From Oligoflexia bacterium (GTDB lineage: Bacteria > Bdellovibrionota > Bacteriovoracia > Bacteriovoracales > Bacteriovoracaceae), in assembly GCA_015231325.1 (NCBI GenBank), contig JADGBS010000006.1, positions 1 through 43,580 on the forward strand: a DNA stretch of 43,580 nt. The letters are read 5' to 3'. The translations under genes were made by a program, and so were the position numbers. The notes beneath the pieces were generated by a model. That model saw only the letters and a list, made by a program, of their open reading frames with translations. It searched no databases and was not told the origin of the DNA. Positions 26,138 through 34,051 of the stretch are shown here, one piece after another. How positions within the stretch are numbered: the stretch's first letter is position 1; every line of letters begins with the position of its first letter.

Positions 26138-26485
26138 ATGCTAAAAGATATTTTTGGAAACAATAATGCTGTCTATGCTTTACTCCATGTTTATCATCAC
26201 GGAGAAATTCACGCCACTGCTATCGCCAATGACTTAGAAGTGGCCCTAAGTCCTATTCAAAACCAATTGGATCGTTTTGAAAGAGCAGGAGTCCTTGTCT
26301 CCAAAAAAGTTGGTAAAACTAGAGTCTACTTCTTTAATATGAAGTCACCTATCATTAAACCCTTTATTGAACTGATAAAAATTTACTATGAATCTCTTCC
26401 TTTCTCCGATCACCAAAAATTATTTCCAACTCGCCGTCGTCCAAGAGTAAAAGGTAAGCCAGTATTTGGACGCAAGGGAGCTTAA
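26138..26485 (+). CDS. Winged-helix transcriptional regulator
   Basis: The 115-residue protein has an ArsR/MarR-like winged helix (residues about 10-68): a helix pair around ATAIANDLEVALSPIQNQLDRFERAG and a wing KVGKTRVYFFN. A basic C-terminal tail (RRRPRVKGKPV) follows. A perfect inverted repeat lies in front of the start. It is three bases upstream of a truncated nucleotidyltransferase gene, an arrangement typical of HTH-plus-nucleotidyltransferase antitoxin/toxin modules. Confidence 0.65.
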   Translation: MLKDIFGNNNAVYALLHVYHHGEIHATAIANDLEVALSPIQNQLDRFERAGVLVSKKVGKTRVYFFNMKSPIIKPFIELIKIYYESLPFSDHQKLFPTRRRPRVKGKPVFGRKGA

Positions 26486-26487
26486 AT

Positions 26488-26682
26488 TTGGATATTGATC
26501 TAAAAACTTGTACAGAAGAAGAGCTTTGGAAATTAGTTGCCGTCCATTTGAAGAAAAAAGGCATTGATACTATTTTGGTAGGCGGTGCTGTTGTTTCCAT
26601 TTATACAAAAGGACTTTATCGTTCAGGTGATTTAGATTTTATTCACGCCAGTATGTTTGTAAAAGGACTTGAAGAGGCATGA
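26488..26682 (+). pseudogene. Truncated AbiEii-like nucleotidyltransferase
   Basis: From TTG 26488 the 64 codons hold the front of a nucleotidyltransferase-fold protein: ILVGGAVVSIYTKGLYRSGDLDFI, with the GG...S...DxD pattern. Complete members are well over 150 residues and continue with the third carboxylate and a helical domain. Here the frame ends soon after the DxD. A further 14-codon frame follows and the CcsA gene starts on the other strand. It is probably a deletion remnant. Confidence 0.6.
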
Positions 26683-26706
26683 ATAGGGATGAAATTGAAC
26701 AATTAC

Positions 26707-27633
26707 TTATGGTAAATGATTAAATAATTTTTTAGGACGATAGTAGCAAAAAAATAAATAACTAAAAGTAATTATAAGTTGTGCCATAAAAAAAAGTATC
26801 ACAAATGCCGTGCCACCACTACTAAACCCATACGAATGCAATCCACTGTTTAAAATATAATTTACGCCAAACCAGGCGACAATTACCGAGAGAAAAGCGC
26901 TGGCCACTAAGGCAATAAAGATCGTTTCAGAAAGACCACCTTTCATCGTATATTTACAGTGAATTATTCCCATATATACTAAAAGAACTATCAATGCCCA
27001 AGTTTCCTTTGGATCCCAACTCCAGAAGCGTCCCCAGGTGTAATCTGCCCAAATCGCTCCGGTGACGATACCTACCAACAAAAAGATTGTTCCAATTTTA
27101 ATTGTACTGTCGCAATGTGCACAGAGGAATGATTTATGGTAAATACTCCTACGAATTATGCTTTGAAGCATATAGATATTGGCGAGGCACCAACTAAGCG
27201 CAAAGGCAGCGAAGGCAATTATCGTAGGAATCACATGAATCAGTAGCCAAAAATTATTCCGCAACACTGGAGGCAGTGGGGCAATCTTGCTATCGAGCAT
27301 ATTGGTAGCAAGGTTAATCATCATTAGACAAAGAGAATTTACCGTAAGCCCAACCAGTAAGAAGAAACTTTTTTTCTGATTAAAATAGTAATAAAGCAAC
27401 ATGATAATCAAAGCACTGTAACCACTAAAAAATACCGTTTCGTACATGTTCGTAATCGGTGCCCGATGAGCAATAAATCCACGCATGAACAGTGCTAAAG
27501 TTTGCAAGCAAAGAGTTATCAATGTAAAAAAGAGCACTACACGTTTATTGGCAAGTACTGAGCAGAGCAAGGCCAAAAGCGATGCCAACAATGCTAGCAC
27601 TAGCGGATTAATTTGGGAGTATAGTTGTTGCAT
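26707..27633 (-). CDS. ccsA: CcsA/ResC-type haem handling protein, cytochrome c system II
   Basis: The 308-residue protein has about eight membrane helices. The WWD haem-binding motif is clear: GAIWADYTWGRFWSWDPKET near residues 195-215, with a conserved histidine before it (H137 region) and another after it (H268 region). CcsA presents haem on the outer face of the membrane for ligation to CXXCH proteins. It follows resB with a two-base gap and is the last gene of the main magnetosome operon. The magnetochrome proteins MamE- and MamP-like at the start of that operon are its likely clients. The length is normal for a stand-alone CcsA. Confidence 0.85.
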   Translation of the reverse strand: MQQLYSQINPLVLALLASLLALLCSVLANKRVVLFFTLITLCLQTLALFMRGFIAHRAPITNMYETVFFSGYSALIIMLLYYYFNQKKSFFLLVGLTVNSLCLMMINLATNMLDSKIAPLPPVLRNNFWLLIHVIPTIIAFAAFALSWCLANIYMLQSIIRRSIYHKSFLCAHCDSTIKIGTIFLLVGIVTGAIWADYTWGRFWSWDPKETWALIVLLVYMGIIHCKYTMKGGLSETIFIALVASAFLSVIVAWFGVNYILNSGLHSYGFSSGGTAFVILFFMAQLIITFSYLFFCYYRPKKLFNHLP

Positions 27634-27635
27634 TT

Positions 27636-28385
27636 CTAATATCTTGTTTTTTTATAGTTCATAAAATAATGTAGAAGCATCCCTAAAATTAACAGGAACG
27701 AACCACCATATTTGAAAAATCGGCCAGGGTCATAATTCACGTTCAAAACCGAGGCATATTCCTGGTGATGTTCCTGTGCATGTTCCGGGGGAGCAAGTGG
27801 AAAGTAGGAGCTTTGATAAAATGTAAAACCTGCATATTTAAATGGATGGTTCATAAAAATTTTCACTTCCTGTGGTTCTCGCAGCTCCGAGGTAAACTCT
27901 TTGGGCGTAACGGTACCATCCGCCCCAGCTTCCACCTCGATTATAAAACGCTTAAGTTCGAGTTGGAACGGTAAAGATACTTTATCTACTACCGTCGCTT
28001 CACCTTCTACAACTGGATGTTGTGGAAGTAATACCTCGCCATTAGGTGTGGCGGGGATTAGGGTGATAAATCCATCAATGCCTAGATAGTAAGTGATAAA
28101 ACATCCAAACAGAATAACTAATATTCCCAGGTGCAAAAGATAAAAACCACTAAGTTTTTTTCTAAACGGCATTCTTTGTATAACAGAGATCAATAACGAA
28201 AAAGCAGTTAGTGTCCCCAAAACGCCAATAATAAATGATTTATAGAGCAGTTGATGCGCAACTTTAGGACCATAACTACTCTCGACTGCGGTGGCAACCA
28301 TAAAATAGATGGCAGAAAAAATAATCAAAATGGCAGCAAATCGACCACTGCCTAAAAACTTAAGTATAGTTTGCATGGTATTCAA
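27636..28385 (-). CDS. resB: ResB-like cytochrome c maturation protein
   Basis: The 249-residue protein has two N-terminal helices (about 12-28 and 46-66), a third near 78-100, a periplasmic domain with a beta-rich stretch (LPFQLELKRFIIEVE, AGFTFYQSSY) and a C-terminal helix (223-241). The pattern is that of short ResB/Ccs1 proteins, which form the haem-transport complex with CcsA. It lacks the longer periplasmic domain of Bacillus ResB. Its start overlaps the stop of tauE by four bases. Confidence 0.75.
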   Translation of the reverse strand: MNTMQTILKFLGSGRFAAILIIFSAIYFMVATAVESSYGPKVAHQLLYKSFIIGVLGTLTAFSLLISVIQRMPFRKKLSGFYLLHLGILVILFGCFITYYLGIDGFITLIPATPNGEVLLPQHPVVEGEATVVDKVSLPFQLELKRFIIEVEAGADGTVTPKEFTSELREPQEVKIFMNHPFKYAGFTFYQSSYFPLAPPEHAQEHHQEYASVLNVNYDPGRFFKYGGSFLLILGMLLHYFMNYKKTRY

Positions 28386-29206
28386 TTACCCAATCCATTA
28401 AATATCAACCTGGCGGCAACTAAAAGCAAACAGATGGCCAAAATTCTTCGGATCATTGCGGAGGGGACTTGCTGAGATAATTCAGCTCCCACCCGTGCAC
28501 CGATAATCGAACCCAAGGCAACTGGCATCATAAAATCTATTTGCACATTTCCTAGAAATAAAAACATTATAGTTCCCAAAAAAGAAGAAACGCATAAAAT
28601 AAAGTGTGAGGTTCCCAAAGCGATATGTACCGGCATCTTCAACCCTAGGATCAGAAAGGGAACATGGATAACGCCACCGCCAACTCCAAAGAGATTAGAT
28701 AAAAATCCAATGCCCAAAGTTCCGATGAACCCCAGCGTTACATTAACCGGTTGCTGGGCAGTTTCCTGCTTGCTATGATCGCTGCTGTTATCACTACTGT
28801 GATCGCTATTGTGATCGTTATTGAGCGTGACGATCTGATTCCTATCTTTGAAATAGAGCAGATATGCCACGAAAAGCAACATGATCGCCAAGCAGAGGGA
28901 AAAAAAGGTGTGAGTATATTGTTGCACAATCAATGGACCAATTAACGCCCCAGGAATAGCTGCCAACGAAAGTTTTTTTGCTAATTCAAAATCCATGCGT
29001 TTTTGAAAATAGTAGACAGTAGCACCCGCCAAGGTATTGAAGAAAATAATTCCGATGGAAGTTCCGATAGCATCCTGGGGAATAAAGTTAAATACCAACA
29101 TAAGGAAGGGGACATGGATAAATCCGCCACCTACTCCTAGCATTGTACCAAATGTACCGACTAGCAATCCGAATAAAAAAAGAAATGCAAATTGTAATAA
29201 AAACAT
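28382..29206 (-). CDS. TauE/SafE family membrane exporter
   Basis: The 274-residue protein has about eight helices arranged as two similar halves. Each half carries the family motif: GTMLGVGGGFIHVPFL near residue 20 and NLFGVGGGVIHVPFL near 172. TauE/SafE proteins export sulfur-containing anions. In Magnetospirillum the C-terminal half of MamO is a TauE-like domain, and from memory a tauE gene was found to matter for magnetosome formation in Desulfovibrio magneticus. Here the domain is a separate gene, while the MamO-like protein at 35116 lacks it. A charged His/Asp/Ser insert (NNDHNSDHSSDNSSDHS) lies between the halves. Confidence 0.8.
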   Translation of the reverse strand: MFLLQFAFLFLFGLLVGTFGTMLGVGGGFIHVPFLMLVFNFIPQDAIGTSIGIIFFNTLAGATVYYFQKRMDFELAKKLSLAAIPGALIGPLIVQQYTHTFFSLCLAIMLLFVAYLLYFKDRNQIVTLNNDHNSDHSSDNSSDHSKQETAQQPVNVTLGFIGTLGIGFLSNLFGVGGGVIHVPFLILGLKMPVHIALGTSHFILCVSSFLGTIMFLFLGNVQIDFMMPVALGSIIGARVGAELSQQVPSAMIRRILAICLLLVAARLIFNGLGN

Positions 29207-29212
29207 CAGTTC

Positions 29213-29449
29213 TCAATCACTATTAATTTCGGTTAATGATATGCACTTGTTTATACACATTTTAAGACAATTACCACAGCCAGTACATCGGTCCTCATTT
29301 ATAAAGCAGTGCCCACCTAGAAAATTCTTTTTGTGACCAATAACTTTTCGGCGACAATTCAGATAACAATTCCGACATCCTAAGCAATCTTTGCTATTTA
29401 TAACGGCCTTCCTTCTTTTCTTGAGCGGTTTATCACCTATTGGATCCAT
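29213..29449 (-). CDS. Small two-cluster ferredoxin-like protein
   Basis: The 78-residue protein has two complete C-x2-C-x2-C-x3-C motifs (CLGCRNCYLNC and CTGCGNCLKMC), each expected to hold part of a 4Fe-4S cluster. A further cysteine near the end of each motif (CIN K C) follows the bacterial ferredoxin pattern. It starts with a basic head (KPLKKRRK). It lies between the TauE-type gene and a coiled-coil gene. Ferredoxin-like mad genes occur in other magnetosome clusters; an electron-transfer role in iron reduction or oxidation is possible. Confidence 0.75.
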   Translation of the reverse strand: MDPIGDKPLKKRRKAVINSKDCLGCRNCYLNCRRKVIGHKKNFLGGHCFINEDRCTGCGNCLKMCINKCISLTEINSD

Positions 29450-29489
29450 CTAGTTTCCATCCCGTCTTTATCATAATTCCGTTTTATTT

Positions 29490-29984
29490 TCATTCTGTTT
29501 TATTTTCATTTTTGACCTCGGGTGATCCTTCGCTAGGCACATCTGTCGACGCCCCTGCTGATTGCGCCTCTTGCGGGGGTTGCGGTGACGTTCCTTGTTG
29601 TGGCGTTTGAGATTCTGCGTTTACTTCAGATTCAGGTTTTACCTCGGTCTTTGCTTCAGCTTTTTTTGCCCGTTCCTGTTCTATCTCAGTTTCAATATCC
29701 GCAAGGTCTTGCATATTCTTTTTTAATTTTTCAATTCTGATAACAAATTTTTTTAATTTTTCATCACCGAAGGCATTATTATTTTGTAAATACGAAAAAG
29801 TGTTTTCTCCCAGTTCTCTATACACTATTGCAAGATCATCCAGTATTCTTTGTTTAAGACTTTTTTCTTCTCGCTGTTTTTTCGGTTTATCTTTTCCCAC
29901 TGCTTGCAGATAGGCCTCTTCAACCTCGCGACAAGTTTTACCTGCAAATTTGGCCACGTCTCTTAGTATGCTATAAAAATCCAT
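29490..29984 (-). CDS. Coiled-coil protein with acidic Pro/Glu-rich tail
   Basis: A 164-residue soluble protein. Residues 1-75 are helical and mixed charge, 80-112 form a coiled coil rich in Glu/Lys, and the last 50 residues are a disordered Pro/Glu/Ser/Gln tail. AGGAG precedes the start. Acidic disordered tails occur in magnetosome proteins that bind magnetite surfaces or assemble chains, but no family match is visible. Confidence 0.5.
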   Translation of the reverse strand: MDFYSILRDVAKFAGKTCREVEEAYLQAVGKDKPKKQREEKSLKQRILDDLAIVYRELGENTFSYLQNNNAFGDEKLKKFVIRIEKLKKNMQDLADIETEIEQERAKKAEAKTEVKPESEVNAESQTPQQGTSPQPPQEAQSAGASTDVPSEGSPEVKNENKTE

Positions 29985-29989
29985 AATAA

Positions 29990-30241
29990 TTACTCCTTTA
30001 TTCCCCTATCAATAATCGACTGACAAGAACTGCAATACCATACTTCCTTTTTAGAGCTACACATAACTATGCCGATAATCAAAAACATAATTCCAAAAAC
30101 GATACCGGCGAGGCTCAAGGAAAGCAAAATCCCAAGTATAATAAAAGAAATCCCCAAAGTTTTATTATACTTAAGGACTTCAAGTACTTCCATCTTTCCA
30201 TTGCAAAGATGACATTGAACCGTTTCCATATATCCTAACAC
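29990..30241 (-). CDS. Zinc-ribbon protein with two membrane helices
   Basis: The 83-residue protein has C-x2-C (CHLC) near the start, two hydrophobic helices (about 30-46 and 48-62) and C-x2-C (CSSC) near the end. The four cysteines could meet on one side of the membrane to form a zinc or iron site. The second Met (METVQ) may be the true start. It is one of four small membrane proteins with paired CxxC motifs in this operon. Confidence 0.55.
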   Translation of the reverse strand: MLGYMETVQCHLCNGKMEVLEVLKYNKTLGISFIILGILLSLSLAGIVFGIMFLIIGIVMCSSKKEVWYCSSCQSIIDRGIKE

Positions 30242-30298
30242 CCTCCGAAAATAATTCCATGCATTACGAATGCACTATTATCACCGTTATTACGACTA

Positions 30299-30733
30299 CT
30301 ATACAATTTCTGCTTTTTCCGCATCACGGATACCCTTAATCATTCCAGTGGCCCCACCGACAACCCCGGCAACCTTAGTAATCAAAAGTGCAGGAACAAC
30401 AACCTCTAGCAAGGAGGCCGCAGCAATCGCTCCAAATATTCCAGTTAAAACCCCAACGCCTGCACCAATAGCGGTTTTAGTTCCTACTTTAAAGACGTGC
30501 ATAGTGTTTCTGGAATTCATAACATTACCAAGAGTATTTTTACCTGCAACTTTTTTACTACACTCGCTAGCTTCACAATCTTCACTTTCCTCATCAGCAG
30601 AACTCTCTTCAGTTACTACAGTCCTTGTCGCACTGTCTAGTTGCTCTTTTTTGCGAATTCGGTACTTTTCCAACTCTTTCTCATAATCTCGTTCCTGCTC
30701 ATCTTGATAGCTGCTTGTTGTACTTTGCATCAT
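30299..30733 (-). CDS. Magnetosome membrane protein candidate with Gly/Ala-rich hydrophobic end
   Basis: The 144-residue protein has a charged head (residues 1-75) with an acidic patch (EESSADEESEDCEASEC). A long Gly/Ala/Val/Ile stretch follows (about 84-135: GAGVGVLTGIFGAIAAAS, then KVAGVVGGATGMIKGI). The hydrophobic part recalls the glycine-rich membrane segments of MamC/MamD-like proteins, but there is no clear homology. The next gene upstream (30793) ends in a similar VKISAATVGGAVGLLKK stretch, so the two may be a related pair. GGGAGGA precedes the start. Confidence 0.5.
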   Translation of the reverse strand: MMQSTTSSYQDEQERDYEKELEKYRIRKKEQLDSATRTVVTEESSADEESEDCEASECSKKVAGKNTLGNVMNSRNTMHVFKVGTKTAIGAGVGVLTGIFGAIAAASLLEVVVPALLITKVAGVVGGATGMIKGIRDAEKAEIV

Positions 30734-30752
30734 TCATCCTCCCATTATCAAT

Positions 30753-30792
30753 AGTAAATAAGTAAATAAGTAAATAAGTAAATAAGTAAATA
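30753..30792. repeat. Five 8-bp direct repeats between two small genes
   Basis: AGTAAATA is repeated five times in the gap between the two Gly/Ala-rich protein genes. The array varies gene spacing without touching a frame. Confidence 0.85.
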
Positions 30793-31173
30793 CTATGATT
30801 CTTTACTTTTTGTCTTCTTTAGTAGACCAACCGCTCCACCTACAGTTGCTGCTGATATCTTGACTGCCACCATGGCCGCTGAGGCAACTGCCGGAATCCC
30901 CAGTAAGGGCGCGGCAGTCAATGCCAGAGTCGTCCCCAGTACACAACCACCTCCATACAGCGCAGATTTCACTTCCTTGCGATCAGCACTTTGCTTATAT
31001 AACTTTTTTGCTTCTAGACTACTCTTTCTCTTTCCCTCTCCCTCTCCCTCTCCCTCTCCCTTTTTCTTTCCCTTTCTTTTTTCCTTCTTTTTCAATTCTG
31101 CTAAATGCTTAAGGTGCATTTTGCATAATTCAGAACTGTAACCACGAATTTCACAATCATCACAAATATTCAT
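30793..31173 (-). CDS. Cys/His-motif protein with Gly/Ala-rich hydrophobic end
   Basis: From ATG 31173 (AAGGGGG nine bases upstream) the product has 126 residues; a longer frame to 31200 would place its start before the ribosome site. The head has C-x2-C-x10-C-x2-H (CDDC...CKMH), a likely zinc site. A low-complexity basic/acidic linker follows (KGKKKGEGEGEGEGK) from a 6-bp tandem array, then a Gly/Ala/Val hydrophobic end. The end resembles that of the neighbouring protein at 30299. Such proteins could sit in the magnetosome membrane with the head in the cytoplasm. Confidence 0.5.
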   Translation of the reverse strand: MNICDDCEIRGYSSELCKMHLKHLAELKKKEKRKGKKKGEGEGEGEGKRKSSLEAKKLYKQSADRKEVKSALYGGGCVLGTTLALTAAPLLGIPAVASAAMVAVKISAATVGGAVGLLKKTKSKES

Positions 31174-31212
31174 ACTAAACAACCCCCTTTTATTTGACAC
31201 TTATTCAACATT

Positions 31213-32697
31213 TTATTTTATAAGAAATAAAAAGGTAACATAAATTGTAGAGACTAGCAGATGAAAATACATTATGGGAAAACCAAATTTTGAATAACTG
31301 ACAAAATTAATTACATGAGATGTTGATTTTTCTAATTTTTGATTTCTCCCCATCTCCAACAAAGATGCGACAGTTGATCCGCGAAGGGTGGCCATTTGCC
31401 CTGAACAAATACCCAGTGAAAGCGCCCAGAAAACAAAATATTCATCACTACCGATATCACCACTAATATTCATAAACATAGGGAGAAAAATAATGGTGGT
31501 AGGAGCAACGTTGAAAAAAATGGTAACAAAACAGGCAAACCACATCAATAACAACATCTTAAGCAAGGGACTACCAAATGCCATATAAGTAATAATATTT
31601 ATAACCGTCTTTAAAAGACCCGATGATTCAATTCCCCCGATAAAAACAAAAAGCAGAAGTAAAAAAAGAAAATTGTCATATTTTATTTTACGAATAATTC
31701 TGCCCTTATCAATTCCACAAAAGAAAAATAGCGTAAAACTGGCAGTAAGTGCAATTAAACCTGGATCGATGGTAGAAAGCATAAATAAACTAATCATCGT
31801 CGACATAATGATGAAAAAAAGAATTAATACCCAGGGATATTTTACTTTTACATTTGGTAGATCTAGTAGATCCATAGGTGGCATGCTAGAGGCCGCCTTA
31901 TGCAGTGTACGAGAGTAGTAAAAGTAAAAAAATGTTATTCCTAGATTTATGATACAGATTGGCAATAAATAATTGATAAAGAGGATAAAAGGGACATGCA
32001 GCGTAGTCAATATCAGGGTGTTACTTACGCCAATGACCGTGGAATTTGCACCTAGGTTAGCGGCGATAATTTCCCCAGCTATGAAGGGGAGACTGTTTAA
32101 TTTCAGTTTTTCAGTTATGTTAAATGTGATGGGGAAAAGTAAGAGCATGACTACTAAACGGTCGCTAGAGAGGGAGAAGGAATACGCTAGTAAACACAGA
32201 ATCACAAACAAAGAGAATGCACTATTCGCAAACCGCCCAATCAGCTTATGGGCCACAAAATCAAGACATTTGGTTTCTGCCATAATGATGGAGATAAGGT
32301 TTATAGAAAAAAATAATGACAAGGCCGTGATATTGATTTTTTGTAATGCCAATGTAAGGGAATAAAAACCTATAAATTTCCCACAAAAGATTATTGCTAA
32401 CGTACCAAAGAAAAGCATAATATTTTTCTGATGGTTACCTCTGTATAAAAACAAGAAAACAACTAAAATGATTTTTAACGACAGCAGCTGGGCCACTGCC
32501 CCTTTCAAGGTCTCAATCGGAAGCGATTGAGGGAATATATACTTAGAAAAATAGAGGTGTCCCAGGCAAAAAATAAATAAGGTGGCAAATACTAGATAAA
32601 ATAGGCCATATCGAGTTTTAAATTGTTTAAATTGTTTAAATTTAAAGTTTAAATCATAATCTGCGGAAGTTTTTATCGTCGAAGAATTATTTTCCAT
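31213..32697 (-). CDS. mamN: MamN-like ion transporter (ArsB/NhaD superfamily)
   Basis: The 494-residue protein has about 12 membrane helices in two halves, with the family's helix-breaking segments: AANLGANSTVIGVSN near residue 214 and NVAPTTIIFLP near 400. This is the ion transporter superfamily of ArsB, NhaD and CitT, to which MamN belongs. MamN is proposed to remove protons released during magnetite precipitation. The first 25 residues are a hydrophilic head with FKQFKQFK repeats from a duplication. It sits between the two Gly/Ala-rich proteins and the second CDF gene, in the heart of the magnetosome operon. Confidence 0.75.
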   Translation of the reverse strand: MENNSSTIKTSADYDLNFKFKQFKQFKTRYGLFYLVFATLFIFCLGHLYFSKYIFPQSLPIETLKGAVAQLLSLKIILVVFLFLYRGNHQKNIMLFFGTLAIIFCGKFIGFYSLTLALQKINITALSLFFSINLISIIMAETKCLDFVAHKLIGRFANSAFSLFVILCLLAYSFSLSSDRLVVMLLLFPITFNITEKLKLNSLPFIAGEIIAANLGANSTVIGVSNTLILTTLHVPFILFINYLLPICIINLGITFFYFYYSRTLHKAASSMPPMDLLDLPNVKVKYPWVLILFFIIMSTMISLFMLSTIDPGLIALTASFTLFFFCGIDKGRIIRKIKYDNFLFLLLLFVFIGGIESSGLLKTVINIITYMAFGSPLLKMLLLMWFACFVTIFFNVAPTTIIFLPMFMNISGDIGSDEYFVFWALSLGICSGQMATLRGSTVASLLEMGRNQKLEKSTSHVINFVSYSKFGFPIMYFHLLVSTIYVTFLFLIK

Positions 32698-32766
32698 TAT
32701 TTATCACTTATCACCTATCACTTATCACTTATCACCTGTTCCCTCAGCCTATTACATACCATATAA

Positions 32767-33711
32767 CTACAAGCTATACGCTACGTTAATATGGGTGATA
32801 GCAGAATTTAACTGAAAAATTCGTTTTTTGATAGCATCCGCAATCTGATCAAAATGCTCAATAGTTGCTGTCACCTCATTGATCTTGATTTCTATATTGA
32901 CTCGAATATTTCGTCCATTCAAATATGCAATAGTTCGTTTTAATTCAAAGGCATCCGGACCAATTTCGCCAATTGCTTTGATAATTTGTGCGACTTGTTC
33001 ACTAGGAATAGATTTGTCCAATAAACCACTAACCGAATCCCAAAAAAACTTAGCACTACTAACCACAATTGCCACTGTAATTAGTAGTGCGACTATTCCA
33101 TCAGCATGTAACCATCCGAATCTTGTGCCTAGCACTCCTAAAATTACTGCTACTGCAGAAAAACTTTCACCACGAATTGCCCAAAAATTAATTTCTGCAT
33201 TGGTCCCTGTATTAGTCATTTCATGGGCAAACTGTTTTTCCATACAACGTAGATATTTAAGCGCCATTTCATTTACTAAAATAGAAAGAATACTCACTAA
33301 AATAATTAAATAGCTCGGAAATATTAGTGCATAATTGAAAATTATTGAATCTCGAAAATTGTAAACCCACATCAATGTCCCTAAAATAATACTACCACCA
33401 GCGAAGGCCCCAATAATGAATTCAATCTTTCCATATCCATAAGGATGCGCTTCGTCTTCATCTTTCTTCCCCCATTTTTTCCCTAGACTAATGGATAATG
33501 CAATTAGCATATTGGCAATAGAAAAAAGCCCATCGGCCAACAATCCTTTTGAATTCCCCATCACTCCAAAAAACAGCCCGATAACAATTAAAAAAAACGG
33601 ACGAACAAGTTGAACCGTACCTGCCTGTTTTCTACACTGCAGGCATTTTTCGTGGACCTCATTCTTATTCGCCTCACTATTATTCGCTTCACTATTATTC
33701 GCTTCATTCAC
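32767..33711 (-). CDS. Second CDF-family protein (MamM/MamB paralogue) with altered metal site
   Basis: A six-helix cation diffusion facilitator of 314 residues from GTG 33711 (AAGGGG upstream); a longer TTG frame reaches 33735. After a tandem-repeat head (repeated NNSEA) it has a CxxC, the helix-2 motif LLADGLFSIAN, HPYGYGKIE and a C-terminal cytoplasmic domain. In CDF proteins helix 2 and helix 5 each give two metal ligands. Here the helix-2 positions are F63 and N67, and the helix-5 positions are A178 and E182. Three of the four are not ligands, so transport through the usual site is doubtful. It could be a structural partner of MamB, as MamM is. It overlaps the LapA-like gene. Confidence 0.75.
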   Translation of the reverse strand: MNEANNSEANNSEANKNEVHEKCLQCRKQAGTVQLVRPFFLIVIGLFFGVMGNSKGLLADGLFSIANMLIALSISLGKKWGKKDEDEAHPYGYGKIEFIIGAFAGGSIILGTLMWVYNFRDSIIFNYALIFPSYLIILVSILSILVNEMALKYLRCMEKQFAHEMTNTGTNAEINFWAIRGESFSAVAVILGVLGTRFGWLHADGIVALLITVAIVVSSAKFFWDSVSGLLDKSIPSEQVAQIIKAIGEIGPDAFELKRTIAYLNGRNIRVNIEIKINEVTATIEHFDQIADAIKKRIFQLNSAITHINVAYSL

Positions 33712-34051
33712 TCTCACTACCCCTTTCCCGTTCAAACTGTTCTTTTATTCTGCCAATTCTGGAGGCCAAAGAATTTGATGCTGTTTTATGCCTGGGATTA
33801 ATTTTTTTGCCGGTTGCCTCAGCAAGTTGAATTTTTAAATGCTTTATCTGTCGACGTAGTCTTCTTTGCTTGTTAAGCAAATTGAATGTCGCCCAAGAGT
33901 AACCGATAATATAAAAAAGTATCAGTAAAAAAACCAAACGCACGCTAATAGGATTTCCCCAAAACAACTGCACCGGTACGTGATCTGAATTTTGAATAAT
34001 AAAAATTGTTCCTAGTATAGATAAAACAATTACCAATATGGGCCTAATCAT
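33704..34051 (-). CDS. mamL: MamL/LapA-like membrane protein
   Basis: The 115-residue protein has two N-terminal helices (about 4-20 and 38-58) joined by a QNSDHVPVQLFWG loop, the LapA (DUF1049) signature. A basic, coiled-coil tail follows. MamL is a small two-helix protein with a basic tail that is required for magnetosome membrane formation, and it shows this LapA-like pattern. The tail here is longer than in Magnetospirillum MamL (which is about 80 residues). The start overlaps the previous gene as ATGA. Confidence 0.6.
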   Translation of the reverse strand: MIRPILVIVLSILGTIFIIQNSDHVPVQLFWGNPISVRLVFLLILFYIIGYSWATFNLLNKQRRLRRQIKHLKIQLAEATGKKINPRHKTASNSLASRIGRIKEQFERERGSESE

